Shown here: piece after piece, positions 26,492-34,956 of the stretch
Layout: each line of letters begins with the position of its first letter
Numbering within the stretch: the stretch's first letter is position 1
NCBI GenBank assembly: GCA_021741145.1
Contig: JAIOYK010000019.1
Location: 1-64,000, forward strand
Direction of reading: 5' to 3'
DNA length: 64,000 nucleotides
Source of the DNA: Rhodospirillum sp.
GTDB lineage: Bacteria > Pseudomonadota > Alphaproteobacteria > Rhodospirillales > Rhodospirillaceae
Notes under the pieces: generated by a model
The model's input: only the letters and a program-made list of their open reading frames with translations
Databases searched by the model: none
What the model was told of the DNA's origin: nothing
Program-made: the position numbers and the translations under genes

Positions 26492-27217
26492 ATGTCTCCT
26501 CCTTCCCATGGCGCGCCTCTTTTCACGCGCCGGCCGTCGCGCAAGGCACGGTCCCTGACACCCCTGGCTGGGCTGTTGGGGGTTGTCCTGATCACCAATG
26601 CCCTGATCGGCCTCTTTGGCCTCTACTATGCCCACCAGGGCACGGTGGCCAATTTCGCCGAATTGGATTCTCTGACCGTGGATCTGGATGCCGCCCGACG
26701 GGCCAGGGGCGATTTCAAGGTCCAGGTCCAGGAGTGGAAGAACGTCCTCCTCCGCCAGGACGAGCCTGGCGCGCTTGAGCGCTATTGGGACGGCTTCCGT
26801 GCCCGGGAATCGGCGACTCGCCGCACCTTGGAAGCCATGGCCGACCGCGCCACGGCCCGGGGCGGAGACTCGACTTCGATCCGCGCTCTCCTGGACGAGC
26901 ACGCCGCCCTTGGCGAGGCCTACCGCGCCGCCCTGGCCCAAGGGAAAGCGGGGAATGCCAAAGCCGGTTTGGCCTTCGACACCCACGCGGCGGATGCCCG
27001 GGTGCGGGGGATGGACCGAAATCTGGACGGGAACCTCGACAATCTAGCCTTAAAGACCTTCGCCCATGCCCAGCGGCGCCAAAAGGAAATGATCGAGGAA
27101 GGCCAAGAGCGCTACGAAACATTGCGCGCAACCGCGGGCTGGGGCTTGGCGGGATGTATTCTATTGGTCGGACTGTTCCTCGCGCTGGCCGTGCGCGGGG
27201 ACCGGGCCGGACGCTGA
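26492..27217 (+). CDS. Membrane protein with periplasmic four-helix-bundle sensor and no output domain
   Basis: A 241-residue protein with TM1 at about residues 23-45 (LAGLLGVVLITNALIGLFGLYY with small breaks) and TM2 at about 213-233 (AGWGLAGCILLVGLFLALAV). Between them lies an all-helical periplasmic domain (DSLTVDLDAARRARGDFKVQ, VQEWKNVLLRQDEPGALERY) with the FKxQVQEWKN pattern common in methyl-accepting chemotaxis proteins. After TM2 only a few residues remain, so HAMP and signalling domains are absent. It lies 41 nt after the STAS gene and 3 nt before the Na/Pi cotransporter gene. It may be a shortened chemoreceptor or a sensor acting through partners. Confidence 0.7.
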   Translation: MSPPSHGAPLFTRRPSRKARSLTPLAGLLGVVLITNALIGLFGLYYAHQGTVANFAELDSLTVDLDAARRARGDFKVQVQEWKNVLLRQDEPGALERYWDGFRARESATRRTLEAMADRATARGGDSTSIRALLDEHAALGEAYRAALAQGKAGNAKAGLAFDTHAADARVRGMDRNLDGNLDNLALKTFAHAQRRQKEMIEEGQERYETLRATAGWGLAGCILLVGLFLALAVRGDRAGR

Positions 27218-27220
27218 GCC

Positions 27221-28858
27221 ATGGATCCAATGACAACGATCCTGGGTGGCCTGGGCCTCTTCTTTATTGGGGTCAAGCTGATCGGTGACAACCTGAAGCG
27301 GATGACCGGTAAGCGGTTCCGTTCCCTCGCCCGCAAGACCACCAATTCCCCCATTATGGCGGCCGCCCTTGGCACCCTGTCGGGCGCCCTGACCCAAAGC
27401 ACCAGCGCCGTAACGTTCATCGCCGCGGGTCTAGTGACCGCGGGACTTGTCGAACCGCGCAAGGCCATGCCCCTGGTCATCTGGTCCAACCTGGGCACCG
27501 CCGCCCTGGTCATGGCCGCGACCCTGAACATCCATGCCTTTATCCTGTCCCTGTTGGCGGTGACGGGGCTGTGCTATTTCATGGACCTGCACAAGGCCAC
27601 CCAATGGCGTGCCCTCCTTGGCGCCATGCTCGGCCTTGGACTGTTGTTCCTGGGGCTGGACCTGATGAAATCCGGAACGGAACCCCTGCGGGCCATCGCC
27701 ATCGTCCGGGACTTCGTTACCTTCTCCTCCACCTCCCTGTTCATCGCCTTCCTGATTGGCGCCCTGCTGACCCTGGTGGCCCAATCCTCGGCCACGGTTT
27801 CCGTTATCGCCGTGACCCTGGTCTCCACGGGGATCCTGGGCATGGACCAGACCGTGATGATCATTTATGGGGCGGGCGTCGGATCGGGCCTGTCCGTCTG
27901 GTTCCTTGCCTCCAATCTCACGGGCACCCCAAAGCGGCTGATCAATCTCCAGATGGTCACCAAAATGGCGGGGGGACTGGTGCTCGTCCCCCTGTTCCTG
28001 TTGGAGAAGGCCTCCGACATCCCCCTGGTCCTGGACTGGGTGGCGGCCCTGTCGCCCGATCCGGCCCGTCAGGCCGCCTGGATCTACTTGATCTACCAAA
28101 TCTCCGCGACAGTTTCGGTCACCCTTCTGTCCCGGCCCCTGGCGACCTTGATCGAAAAGCTGCAGCCCCCCAATGAGGAAGAGGCCCTGTCCCGGCCCCA
28201 ATTCCTGCAGGAGAGCGCCCTCCAATCTCCGGAAACCACCCTTGATCTCGTCGACCGGGAACTGGCGCGCATGGTGTTTCACTTGATCGCCGCCCTGGAC
28301 AACCTGCGGCTGGACATGGCCCACCGGGATGACTTATCCCACCATTCCCTATTGCTGACCGCCACCCAAAGTCTGGGCGAGGAAATCCAAGGTTTCCTCG
28401 CCGATCTGACGGATCAGGACCCGCCCCGCGAGGCCATGGAAGGCGCCGTTATCGCCCAAAACCGCGTCTCCTTGCTTCTCGATCTCCGGGACACCATCGA
28501 AGAGATGATCCAAGCCGTGGAGAAAGAAGACCAGATCGCGCCCGAGGTCGCGCCCCTGGCCCATGCCCTGCTGGAAAGCCTGCATCTGACCCTGGGGCTG
28601 CTGGCGGAGGAAATCGTCCTTCGGGATCCCGAGGGACTGGACACCCTGGTGGCCATGACCGCGGACCGGTCGGACATGATGGAGCGGACCCGCCGGTCCT
28701 TGATCCACCGATCCCGTCAACTCGACCTGTCGGCCCAGGAGTTGCTGTTCGCCACCACCGCCCAATTCGAGCGCGCCCAATGGCTGATCCACCGCTGTGC
28801 CCGTCTGACCCGTGGCCGGGACGACGCCCCCCCCATCGCCGTTCCTTCCGGACCGTAG
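27221..28858 (+). CDS. Na+/phosphate cotransporter family protein with PhoU-like tail
   Basis: A 545-residue member of the NptA/YjbB family. The membrane half shows the two inverted QSS-type repeats: GALTQSTSAVTFIAAGLV near residue 60 and LVAQSSATVSVIAVTLVSTG near residue 190. The start LGGLGLFFIGVKLIGDNLKR is typical. The cytoplasmic C-terminal 200 residues are helical and PhoU-like (LDLVDRELARMVFHLIAALD; LLDLRDTIEEMIQAVEKEDQ). The ATG is 3 nt after the stop of the sensor gene, so the genes are surely co-transcribed. Direction of phosphate movement is not decided; many homologues export Pi. Confidence 0.9.
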   Translation: MDPMTTILGGLGLFFIGVKLIGDNLKRMTGKRFRSLARKTTNSPIMAAALGTLSGALTQSTSAVTFIAAGLVTAGLVEPRKAMPLVIWSNLGTAALVMAATLNIHAFILSLLAVTGLCYFMDLHKATQWRALLGAMLGLGLLFLGLDLMKSGTEPLRAIAIVRDFVTFSSTSLFIAFLIGALLTLVAQSSATVSVIAVTLVSTGILGMDQTVMIIYGAGVGSGLSVWFLASNLTGTPKRLINLQMVTKMAGGLVLVPLFLLEKASDIPLVLDWVAALSPDPARQAAWIYLIYQISATVSVTLLSRPLATLIEKLQPPNEEEALSRPQFLQESALQSPETTLDLVDRELARMVFHLIAALDNLRLDMAHRDDLSHHSLLLTATQSLGEEIQGFLADLTDQDPPREAMEGAVIAQNRVSLLLDLRDTIEEMIQAVEKEDQIAPEVAPLAHALLESLHLTLGLLAEEIVLRDPEGLDTLVAMTADRSDMMERTRRSLIHRSRQLDLSAQELLFATTAQFERAQWLIHRCARLTRGRDDAPPIAVPSGP

Positions 28859-29211
28859 CGTACCAACGCTTTCAAAAGAGTCATCGGACGATGCATTGGG
28901 AAGCCGTTTATGCATCACCTTTCCAAACACATCCCTATTCCGGTCGAGGCCATCCGGGACAGAACCGGAGACCCTGACCGGGTTACGGAAATAGCCCTCA
29001 CCGGCACGGGACATGCCCATGTGCTGGTAGGACCCATGTGCTGGTAGGGCTGACCAAAATCCTCGAAATGCCACGTCCGACGAACGCCTTGTCCCGCTTC
29101 CTGGAAACCTGTCGATAAGACCCATAGGGGATTTCCGCGGGGGGCACCTTTCACCCACCGACCAAATGCGGTACAGTCGGTCACCTTCCGACCATTGATG
29201 GCCATTCATTC
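28859..29211. other. Intergenic region with a 17-bp-period tandem repeat
   Basis: About 350 bp between the Na/Pi cotransporter and the PP2C gene. It holds two copies of CCCATGTGCTGGTAGG (29016-29031 and 29033-29048). No convincing gene or terminator is seen. A minus-strand frame crossing it is a continuation of the antisense frame of the cotransporter gene. Confidence 0.45.
29016..29048. repeat. Tandem 16-bp direct repeat
   Basis: CCCATGTGCTGGTAGG occurs twice with one A between, about 165 bp upstream of the PP2C phosphatase gene. It could be a duplication or a paired regulator site. Confidence 0.75.
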
Positions 29212-31260
29212 ATGTTCAATTCCCTTCGGACGAAAGTATTCCTCGCCGTTGTACTGATCCTCGCCGTGGTGACGGGGGTTGTTATGTTTTTCACCAATCA
29301 GGACGTGGAGCAGGCCCTCGTGGCGGCGGAAAACCGCTCGGCGAGCAACGTTCTGCACTTGCTGGAGGTCAATGTGGAGGGGCGCTATCGCACCCTGTTG
29401 ACCGACAAGATCCGCGTGGTTCGGGAGCGTAAGGCCTCCCTGGAAACCCTCTCACATCTCGCTTTTTCCACCTTTGCCTACTTCAACGCCATGGAAGATC
29501 AAGGGATGATGAACGATGGCGAGGCAAAGTTCCGCGCGGCCGAATGGCTGGAAAAGCTGGAGCAGGACAAAACCAATACCATCTTTGTGTTCAACACGGC
29601 GGGCACCATCCTTGCCTCGACCGAGCCCGAGCGCATCGGCGAGGACATCAACGGCATCACGGATATGAAGGGCCGAAATCTGGTCACGGCGGCATTCGCG
29701 GAAGCTGGCCCCCATGGATCGGCCAATTTTACCTATTCGGCCCAGGGCGCGGGGGAATTGCCCGACCGCTTCGCCTTGGTCTCGCCCCTGCCCGATTGGG
29801 GGTGGATGGTGGCGGTTCAGGCGGACATCATTGATGTGCAGCGACAGGTTGACTTGGCCATGCGGGACATCGTCAAGGCCCTGGCCCAAACCCTGCCCGA
29901 CATCCAGGTTGTCAGGTCAGGATTCGTCTTCGTGTTCAAGGGGTCTGGGGAGTTGATCGTCCCGCCGCCCGCCCATGCGGGTCCCCTGTCACGGGCGACA
30001 TCAATCGCCGAGGTGGATCCCAAGCTCCTGGAAAGCCTGAAAGCGGCCACCGACAAGGACGGTGCCCCCATCCGTGTTCTGTTGCCCGGCGATGACCAGG
30101 GGCTGATGGAAACCTATGTGGCCTACTTCAAGCCCTTGGACTGGTTCATGGTCAGCACCGCGCCGGTCAAGGAAATCGCCGAGCCCGCCGAGCAATTGAT
30201 CCGCCACTTGGCCCTGATTTTCGGGGCCGTCCTGGCGGTCTGTCTGATTCTGGCCTGGACCTACGCCACGGCCATCGCCCGTCCGCTGACACGCTTGGCG
30301 GCCTACGCCAAGGATCTTCCCAAGCAGGACTTCACCCAGCCCGCGCCAGAGAGCACCCCCATTGACGACATGCCCCGTCGCTACCGGGACGAGGTCGGGC
30401 GGCTGGCCGAAGCCTTCACCTTCATGGACCATTCCCTGCGGGAGAACATCCGCCACCTGATGGAAACCACCGCGGCCAAGGAGCGGATCCAGTCGGAGCT
30501 GACCATTGCCCGGGACATCCAGATCGGTCTGTTGCCCAAGATCTTCCCGCCCTTCCCCGACCGACGGGAAATGGACCTGCACGCGGTGCTGATCTCGGCC
30601 AAGGAAGTGGGAGGCGACCTGTTCGACTACTTCTTCCTGGATGACCGGCATTTGGTCTTCGCCGTCGGCGACGTGGCCGACAAGGGCGTGCCCGCGGCCC
30701 TGTTCATGGCCATCACCAAGACGCTGCTCAAGGTGGCCGCGGAAAAGACCCCCGAACCCGGGGCGATCCTGGAGCGTGTCAACGACGACCTGTCCGTCGA
30801 CAACCCCAATGCCATGTTCGTGACCCTGTTCATTGCCATCCTGGACGTCTATTCTGGAGAAATGGCCTATGGTAACGCTGGACATAACAAGCCCATCCTG
30901 GTCCGCGACGGTGAAACGGCCTGGATCCAGGGCGCGAGCGGGCCTGCCTGCGGCGTCATGGACGGCATCCCCTATAAGCCCCTCTCCACGACACTAAAAT
31001 CCGGAGACGCGGTCCTCGTTTACACGGATGGCGTGACCGAGGCCATGAGCCCCGTAAACGCCGTGTTCGGCGACAACCATCTTCTGGAGATCGCCCGGGA
31101 CCTGGAGGGCAAGCCAGCCATGGAAACCGTAAAGACGATCATGGACGCCGTCCATGTCCATGCCAATGGCGCGAACCAATCCGACGACATCACCATGTTG
31201 TGTCTGCGTTGGAATGGACCTCCAAAATCGAAGACGGAACCCGAGCAGGCGAAGGCCTAA
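29212..31260 (+). CDS. Membrane dCache-HAMP-PP2C (SpoIIE/RsbU-type) phosphatase
   Basis: A 682-residue receptor phosphatase. TM1 is at about residues 8-27 and TM2 at about 335-360 (LALIFGAVLAVCLILAWTYA). The long periplasmic region between them has the dCache style (TIFVFNTAGTILASTEPERI; PLPDWGWMVAVQADI). HAMP follows (RPLTRLAAYAKDLP), then a coiled coil with the ELTIARDIQIGLLP signature, and the PP2C domain with metal ligands in AKEVGGDLFDYF, VGDVADKGVPAALFMA, GNAGHNKP and SDDITML. It should dephosphorylate a STAS protein; the STAS gene at 26115 is the obvious candidate. An orphan binding-protein gene follows by 60 nt. Confidence 0.92.
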   Translation: MFNSLRTKVFLAVVLILAVVTGVVMFFTNQDVEQALVAAENRSASNVLHLLEVNVEGRYRTLLTDKIRVVRERKASLETLSHLAFSTFAYFNAMEDQGMMNDGEAKFRAAEWLEKLEQDKTNTIFVFNTAGTILASTEPERIGEDINGITDMKGRNLVTAAFAEAGPHGSANFTYSAQGAGELPDRFALVSPLPDWGWMVAVQADIIDVQRQVDLAMRDIVKALAQTLPDIQVVRSGFVFVFKGSGELIVPPPAHAGPLSRATSIAEVDPKLLESLKAATDKDGAPIRVLLPGDDQGLMETYVAYFKPLDWFMVSTAPVKEIAEPAEQLIRHLALIFGAVLAVCLILAWTYATAIARPLTRLAAYAKDLPKQDFTQPAPESTPIDDMPRRYRDEVGRLAEAFTFMDHSLRENIRHLMETTAAKERIQSELTIARDIQIGLLPKIFPPFPDRREMDLHAVLISAKEVGGDLFDYFFLDDRHLVFAVGDVADKGVPAALFMAITKTLLKVAAEKTPEPGAILERVNDDLSVDNPNAMFVTLFIAILDVYSGEMAYGNAGHNKPILVRDGETAWIQGASGPACGVMDGIPYKPLSTTLKSGDAVLVYTDGVTEAMSPVNAVFGDNHLLEIARDLEGKPAMETVKTIMDAVHVHANGANQSDDITMLCLRWNGPPKSKTEPEQAKA

Positions 31261-31320
31261 CCCCGGGAAATATAAAAAGCCACCCATGATCGACAAGAGA
31301 AGTCTGGAGACCGACCCCAA

Positions 31321-32526
31321 ATGCATGCAGCTCTGAAACGCCTATCCGTGGCCCTTGGGAAATCGGCGGTCGCCCTCGCCGCGATCGGTGGAATGGCCCT
31401 TGGCGCCCTCTCTCTTTCTCCCCTGGCCCAGGCCGACCAAAAGGGCGCGGATCTCCCCATGGCACCGGTCCTGAACGATGGCGCGAAATGGCGCATCGGC
31501 TATATGGAAGGGGGGCAATACATCGACTACCAGACGATCACCATGGCCACTCTGAACGGTTTGGCTGATCTGGGCTGGATGGACTCCATCAAACTTCCCG
31601 AAGACCTGCCCAAGACGCCCGGCGCCTTTTGGAGCTATGTCGCGGAAAACGCCAAGAGCGACTATTTGGACTTCGTCGCCGATGCCTACTACGCCCCAGG
31701 CAATTTCGACAAGGAACAGCGTCCCAAGGTGAAGGCCGAGGTGCTCGAGCGCCTGAACAAGACCGCCGACATTGATCTGATGATCGCCATGGGAACCTGG
31801 GCGGGCCAGGACCTCGCTGTCGCGGAGAATACGACCGTCCCCGTGGTGGTCGGCTCCACTTCCGACCCCATCGGAGCGGGAATCACCAAAAGCGCCGAGG
31901 ACAGTGGTCAGGACAATATCCACGCCAAGGTCGAACCGGCACGCTACCAGCGTCAGGTGGGAATCTTCAACGACATCATCCCCTTCTCCAAGCTGGGCAT
32001 CGTGTATTCCGAGACGGCGGAAGGCCGCACCTATGGCGGCGTGGACGCGGTGGAGGAAGTGGCCGCCGAGCGGGGCTTCGAGATCGTCCGATGCGAGGCC
32101 CCCTACGAGGACCTGCCCCAAGACCAGGTCGAACTGGGCGTCCTTGATTGCTACAAAAAGGTCTCCGCGGAAGCCGACGCCATCTACATTACAGTCCACC
32201 GGGGCGTGACCGAGGAGTCCCTGCCCAAGATCATGGAGGTGATCAACGCCGCCAAACTTCCGAGCTTCTCCATGTTGGGCTCCGGCGAGGTTCGCCGTGG
32301 CGTGCTGATGAGCGTGGCCCAGGCCGATTTCTCCTATGTGGGCCGGTTCCACGCCGAGGTGATCGCCAAGATCTTCAACGGCGCCAAACCCCGCGACATC
32401 GACCAGCGCTGGAGTGCCCCACCGAAGATCGCCTTGAACTTGAAGGAAGCGGAAATCATCGGCTTTGATCCGCCGGTGGACATCCTGATCGCCTCGGACG
32501 AGATCTACGAGGATATCGAGAACTGA
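31321..32526 (+). CDS. Orphan ABC-type periplasmic substrate-binding protein (PF04392-like)
   Basis: A 401-residue exported protein; the signal peptide covers about residues 1-38 (AALAAIGGMALGALSLSPLA... ending AQA). The mature domain shows the ABC_sub_bind/TrpX-like pattern: RIGYMEGGQYIDYQT, IDLMIAMGTWAGQDLAVAEN, TVPVVVGSTSDPIGAGITKS, KLGIVYSETAEGRTYGGVDA and ADAIYITVHRGVTEESLPKI. No permease or ATPase is adjacent; instead the gene follows the PP2C receptor by 60 nt and ends at a strong terminator. It is likely to act as ligand-binding partner of that receptor. The ligand is unknown. Confidence 0.85.
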   Translation: MHAALKRLSVALGKSAVALAAIGGMALGALSLSPLAQADQKGADLPMAPVLNDGAKWRIGYMEGGQYIDYQTITMATLNGLADLGWMDSIKLPEDLPKTPGAFWSYVAENAKSDYLDFVADAYYAPGNFDKEQRPKVKAEVLERLNKTADIDLMIAMGTWAGQDLAVAENTTVPVVVGSTSDPIGAGITKSAEDSGQDNIHAKVEPARYQRQVGIFNDIIPFSKLGIVYSETAEGRTYGGVDAVEEVAAERGFEIVRCEAPYEDLPQDQVELGVLDCYKKVSAEADAIYITVHRGVTEESLPKIMEVINAAKLPSFSMLGSGEVRRGVLMSVAQADFSYVGRFHAEVIAKIFNGAKPRDIDQRWSAPPKIALNLKEAEIIGFDPPVDILIASDEIYEDIEN

Positions 32527-32893
32527 TCGGAGTCGTCTCCCGACCCCAATAAGCCCGCCCCCCGCCCAAGACTGGACGGGGGGCGGTTTGATTTAAGGGT
32601 CCCGGCCATTGTCCCGCGCCGCGCGTGATCCATCGCAATCCGCCCCTTGCCTCCCGGCCCTCGCGCCCCTTGCCCCCCCCGCCACCAACAGCCCGCTCGG
32701 CGTTTGAACGCATGACGAGAAGAAGGGAATAAGGGAGAATGGGAAGGGATAAAGAATCGATGTGGATTCGTCCCGAACCTGCTGGCAGAATGTCCCCGTG
32801 GATCGTCCGTGCATGTTCAAAGCGTCAGGGACGAATATACCCCTGCCGTGGCTCAAGCCCAGAGAGAAGGCCATCACGTAAGGGATGTAGGTC
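32527..32893. other. Intergenic region with a terminator at its left end
   Basis: About 365 bp between the orphan binding protein and the next histidine kinase. Apart from the hairpin at 32555-32590 I see no gene. A purine-rich stretch (about 32710-32760, GAGAAGAAGGGAATAAGGG) is the only compositional oddity. Confidence 0.45.
32555..32590 (+). terminator. Rho-independent terminator after the orphan binding-protein gene
   Basis: CCGCCCCCCG (32555-32564) pairs exactly with CGGGGGGCGG (32577-32586) around a 12-nt loop and is followed by TTTGATTT. It ends the PP2C-binding protein unit. Confidence 0.85.
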
Positions 32894-33862
32894 ATGCCTA
32901 GTCAAAAGGCCTGGAAATCCGCGGTCCGGATAGCGTCAATCTATATGGCGATTTCGATCTTGTGGATTCTGCTATCGGACAAGGCCGTGGCATCCCTCTT
33001 CCCCGAAATCACCAATTCGACCCTGGCTCAAAGCGTCAAGGGCATTGGGTTCGTTCTCGCCACCAGCATCCTATTATTTCTACTCATTCGCCGGGAGTTG
33101 AGGTATCGCATTCGCGTCGAAAGGGAGCTGGAACGGGCGATGAACCAGACCGTCCAACTCAATGCCCAACTGTCACGGTTCGCCCATGCCACCACCCATG
33201 AATTGATCGAACCCACACGATCCATGGCCGGTTTCGCCTGCCTTCTGGAACGACGCCTCGGTGACCAGTTGAGCCCCGAGAATCAAGAAATGCTCCAGTT
33301 CCTGAAACAGGGTGCCAAACGGATGCACCGTCTCGTGTCCGACACCGCGACCTACGCGAGTCTGGATGGGGCCCCGCGCGACGCGGTCACGTTTTCCCTA
33401 GAGCTCCCGTTCCTGAACGCAATGGCTCGATTAAAGCGGGACGATATCGTCTTGGATCACATTGTTCATGTGATCAGTCCAGACCCTCCCGAAGTCAACG
33501 GAGATCCCCTGCTGCTTGAAGCGGTTTTCGTCAATCTGTTGTCCAATGCCCGACAGTACACCGATCCAGCCAGACCCATGAAAATCGAGGTTGAATGGAA
33601 ACTCCATGAGGACAAACGGATCGAGGTCGATATCCGCGACAACGGTCGCGGCATTCCCAAGGATCATCGCGACAATGTATTTCTTCCATTTTTCACATTG
33701 AAACAGGATGGCGACACGAAGGCGGGGTCGGGATTTGGTTTGCCCGCCTGCCGCCGGATCATCGAATGGCATGGGGGAACCATCGAAGCCCTTGCCAGTC
33801 CCATGGGGGGCACGACCATTCGGTTCATCCTTCCCCGGCAAGCGCGGAAGCAGGCGGCCTGA
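32894..33862 (+). CDS. Short membrane sensor histidine kinase
   Basis: A 322-residue kinase with two N-terminal TM helices (about 12-30 and 47-66) and almost no periplasmic loop, then a HisKA-like region and an ATPase domain. The H box is divergent (SRFAHATTHELIEPTRSMAG instead of ASHDLREPL) but keeps HE. The N box is FVNLLSNARQYTD, the G1 box DIRDNGRGIPK and the G2 box AGSGFGLPACRRIIEWHGG. AGGGATGTAGGTC lies before the ATG. No response regulator is adjacent. A redox- or membrane-state input is possible given the minimal sensor part. Confidence 0.88.
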   Translation: MPSQKAWKSAVRIASIYMAISILWILLSDKAVASLFPEITNSTLAQSVKGIGFVLATSILLFLLIRRELRYRIRVERELERAMNQTVQLNAQLSRFAHATTHELIEPTRSMAGFACLLERRLGDQLSPENQEMLQFLKQGAKRMHRLVSDTATYASLDGAPRDAVTFSLELPFLNAMARLKRDDIVLDHIVHVISPDPPEVNGDPLLLEAVFVNLLSNARQYTDPARPMKIEVEWKLHEDKRIEVDIRDNGRGIPKDHRDNVFLPFFTLKQDGDTKAGSGFGLPACRRIIEWHGGTIEALASPMGGTTIRFILPRQARKQAA

Positions 33863-33954
33863 CTCTCCGTGGCGCGCCCCGCCGAAAGGCCCGGTCCCAA
33901 ACGTCGAAGCCTGTCTTTTTGGACAACCCTGGAGCACTCTAAAATTTATAAGAT

Positions 33955-34003
33955 TAGAGTCAAACTGGGTCCGCTTGACTCAAGTTGATCCAGTTTAACT
34001 CTA
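33955..34003. terminator. Imperfect hairpin between convergent genes, overlapping a stop codon
   Basis: TAGAGTCAAACTGG (33955-33968) and CCAGTTTAACTCTA (33990-34003) are inverted with one mismatch around a 21-nt loop. The right arm contains the TAG stop of the secreted-protein gene. It could act as a weak terminator or mRNA 3'-end stabiliser for both convergent genes. Confidence 0.4.
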
Positions 34004-34879
34004 GTTCCGCCCGCTCACGAAAGTCCGCATCCCTTCTCCGTTTGGCATGGTGAAAAGCCAAAGGGCGTCGCACATCCCATCATCCAAGCGCAAAGCCGTA
34101 TTGCAAAGCGGCGACCCATAGCCCGTCAACCCGAGGGCGCTATCCGAATCCATGGGCTGAATGTCCATATCGACCATCCGTGCCTCCCCGCAAAGAGCCG
34201 TCTCCCCATCCCCTCCAAAAGAAATAGAGATCATGGGCATGTTTTCAGGGAGCCCCTTCGGTTCAAGCAAAGCCACATCCAGGAAAGGCCCATCCGGACT
34301 ATCAAGGTTCAGGTAGATCAGAACTTCGTCTTTCACACCATCGCAAGTGAGGTCCCCCGACATCCTTTTGATGTTATCCGGAGAGGCCATTTGTCCCCAT
34401 TGAAAACGGGTCGCGTTATAGATCTCGGCGTCGGAGATCTCCGTTCCGGGCTGTGCCGTGCCCGCCAAGATCACCAAGGGATTGGTCCCCGCGACCATTT
34501 CCCCCTCCCAAATACCAGAAGCTCCCTCGGGCTGATCGCAGAAGGACCAATTGCCGATCAGTTCCCCTTCCCCGGTCACCAGCCAGGACACCCGCCCCCA
34601 ATAGAGGGACCCGTGTTCCTTGGTCTTGCATTTGACTTCCGACGTGGGCTGGACCCAGACACCGGAGATCTTCCGAGTATCCGCCGCCATTTGGCCGTAA
34701 AAGGCCCCATCATAATCAGGATAGGTTCCCGTGGTCTCACCTTTGGGCGTAACAACCAGTTCCAACATCCCGAAATCGGTTTCCCAGGAGCTCGCACTCC
34801 CTTGGGCCAAGGCAGGCGCGGCAAAACCGCAGAACAACAGGAGACTCAAACAGCGGGACAGGACAGGCAGACGGGACAT
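34001..34879 (-). CDS. Secreted protein of unknown function
   Basis: A 292-residue protein with a clear signal peptide (LSLLLFCGFAAPALAQG, cleavage after ALA or AQG). The mature part begins with a region like SWETDFGMLELVVTPKGETT and contains GSLYWGRVSWLVTGEGELIG, repeated in style by an exported beta-rich fold. The C-terminal part has a calcium-site-like segment SGDLTCDGVKDEVLIYLNL and paired Cys residues. I do not recognise a family; a DUF of periplasmic lysozyme-inhibitor or FG-GAP-like type is possible. The gene is monocistronic, with GGAG 9 nt before the ATG. Confidence 0.7.
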   Translation of the reverse strand: MSRLPVLSRCLSLLLFCGFAAPALAQGSASSWETDFGMLELVVTPKGETTGTYPDYDGAFYGQMAADTRKISGVWVQPTSEVKCKTKEHGSLYWGRVSWLVTGEGELIGNWSFCDQPEGASGIWEGEMVAGTNPLVILAGTAQPGTEISDAEIYNATRFQWGQMASPDNIKRMSGDLTCDGVKDEVLIYLNLDSPDGPFLDVALLEPKGLPENMPMISISFGGDGETALCGEARMVDMDIQPMDSDSALGLTGYGSPLCNTALRLDDGMCDALWLFTMPNGEGMRTFVSGRN

Positions 34880-34956
34880 GAGGAGGTTCTCCGCAAGTGG
34901 CCAAGTCCTGACAGGGTACCGATTTTTTTTTGAATCGGCACTCTTAAAAGTGCCCC

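Noticed and set aside
28349-29209. Minus-strand frame extending from the Na/Pi cotransporter into the intergenic gap
   Set aside because: Most of it is antisense to the transporter; the part in the gap has no ribosome-binding site and no recognisable sequence.
32590-32893. Small plus-strand frame before the second histidine kinase
   Set aside because: Arg/Pro/Cys-rich random-looking product that runs into the kinase gene in another frame; no start site support.
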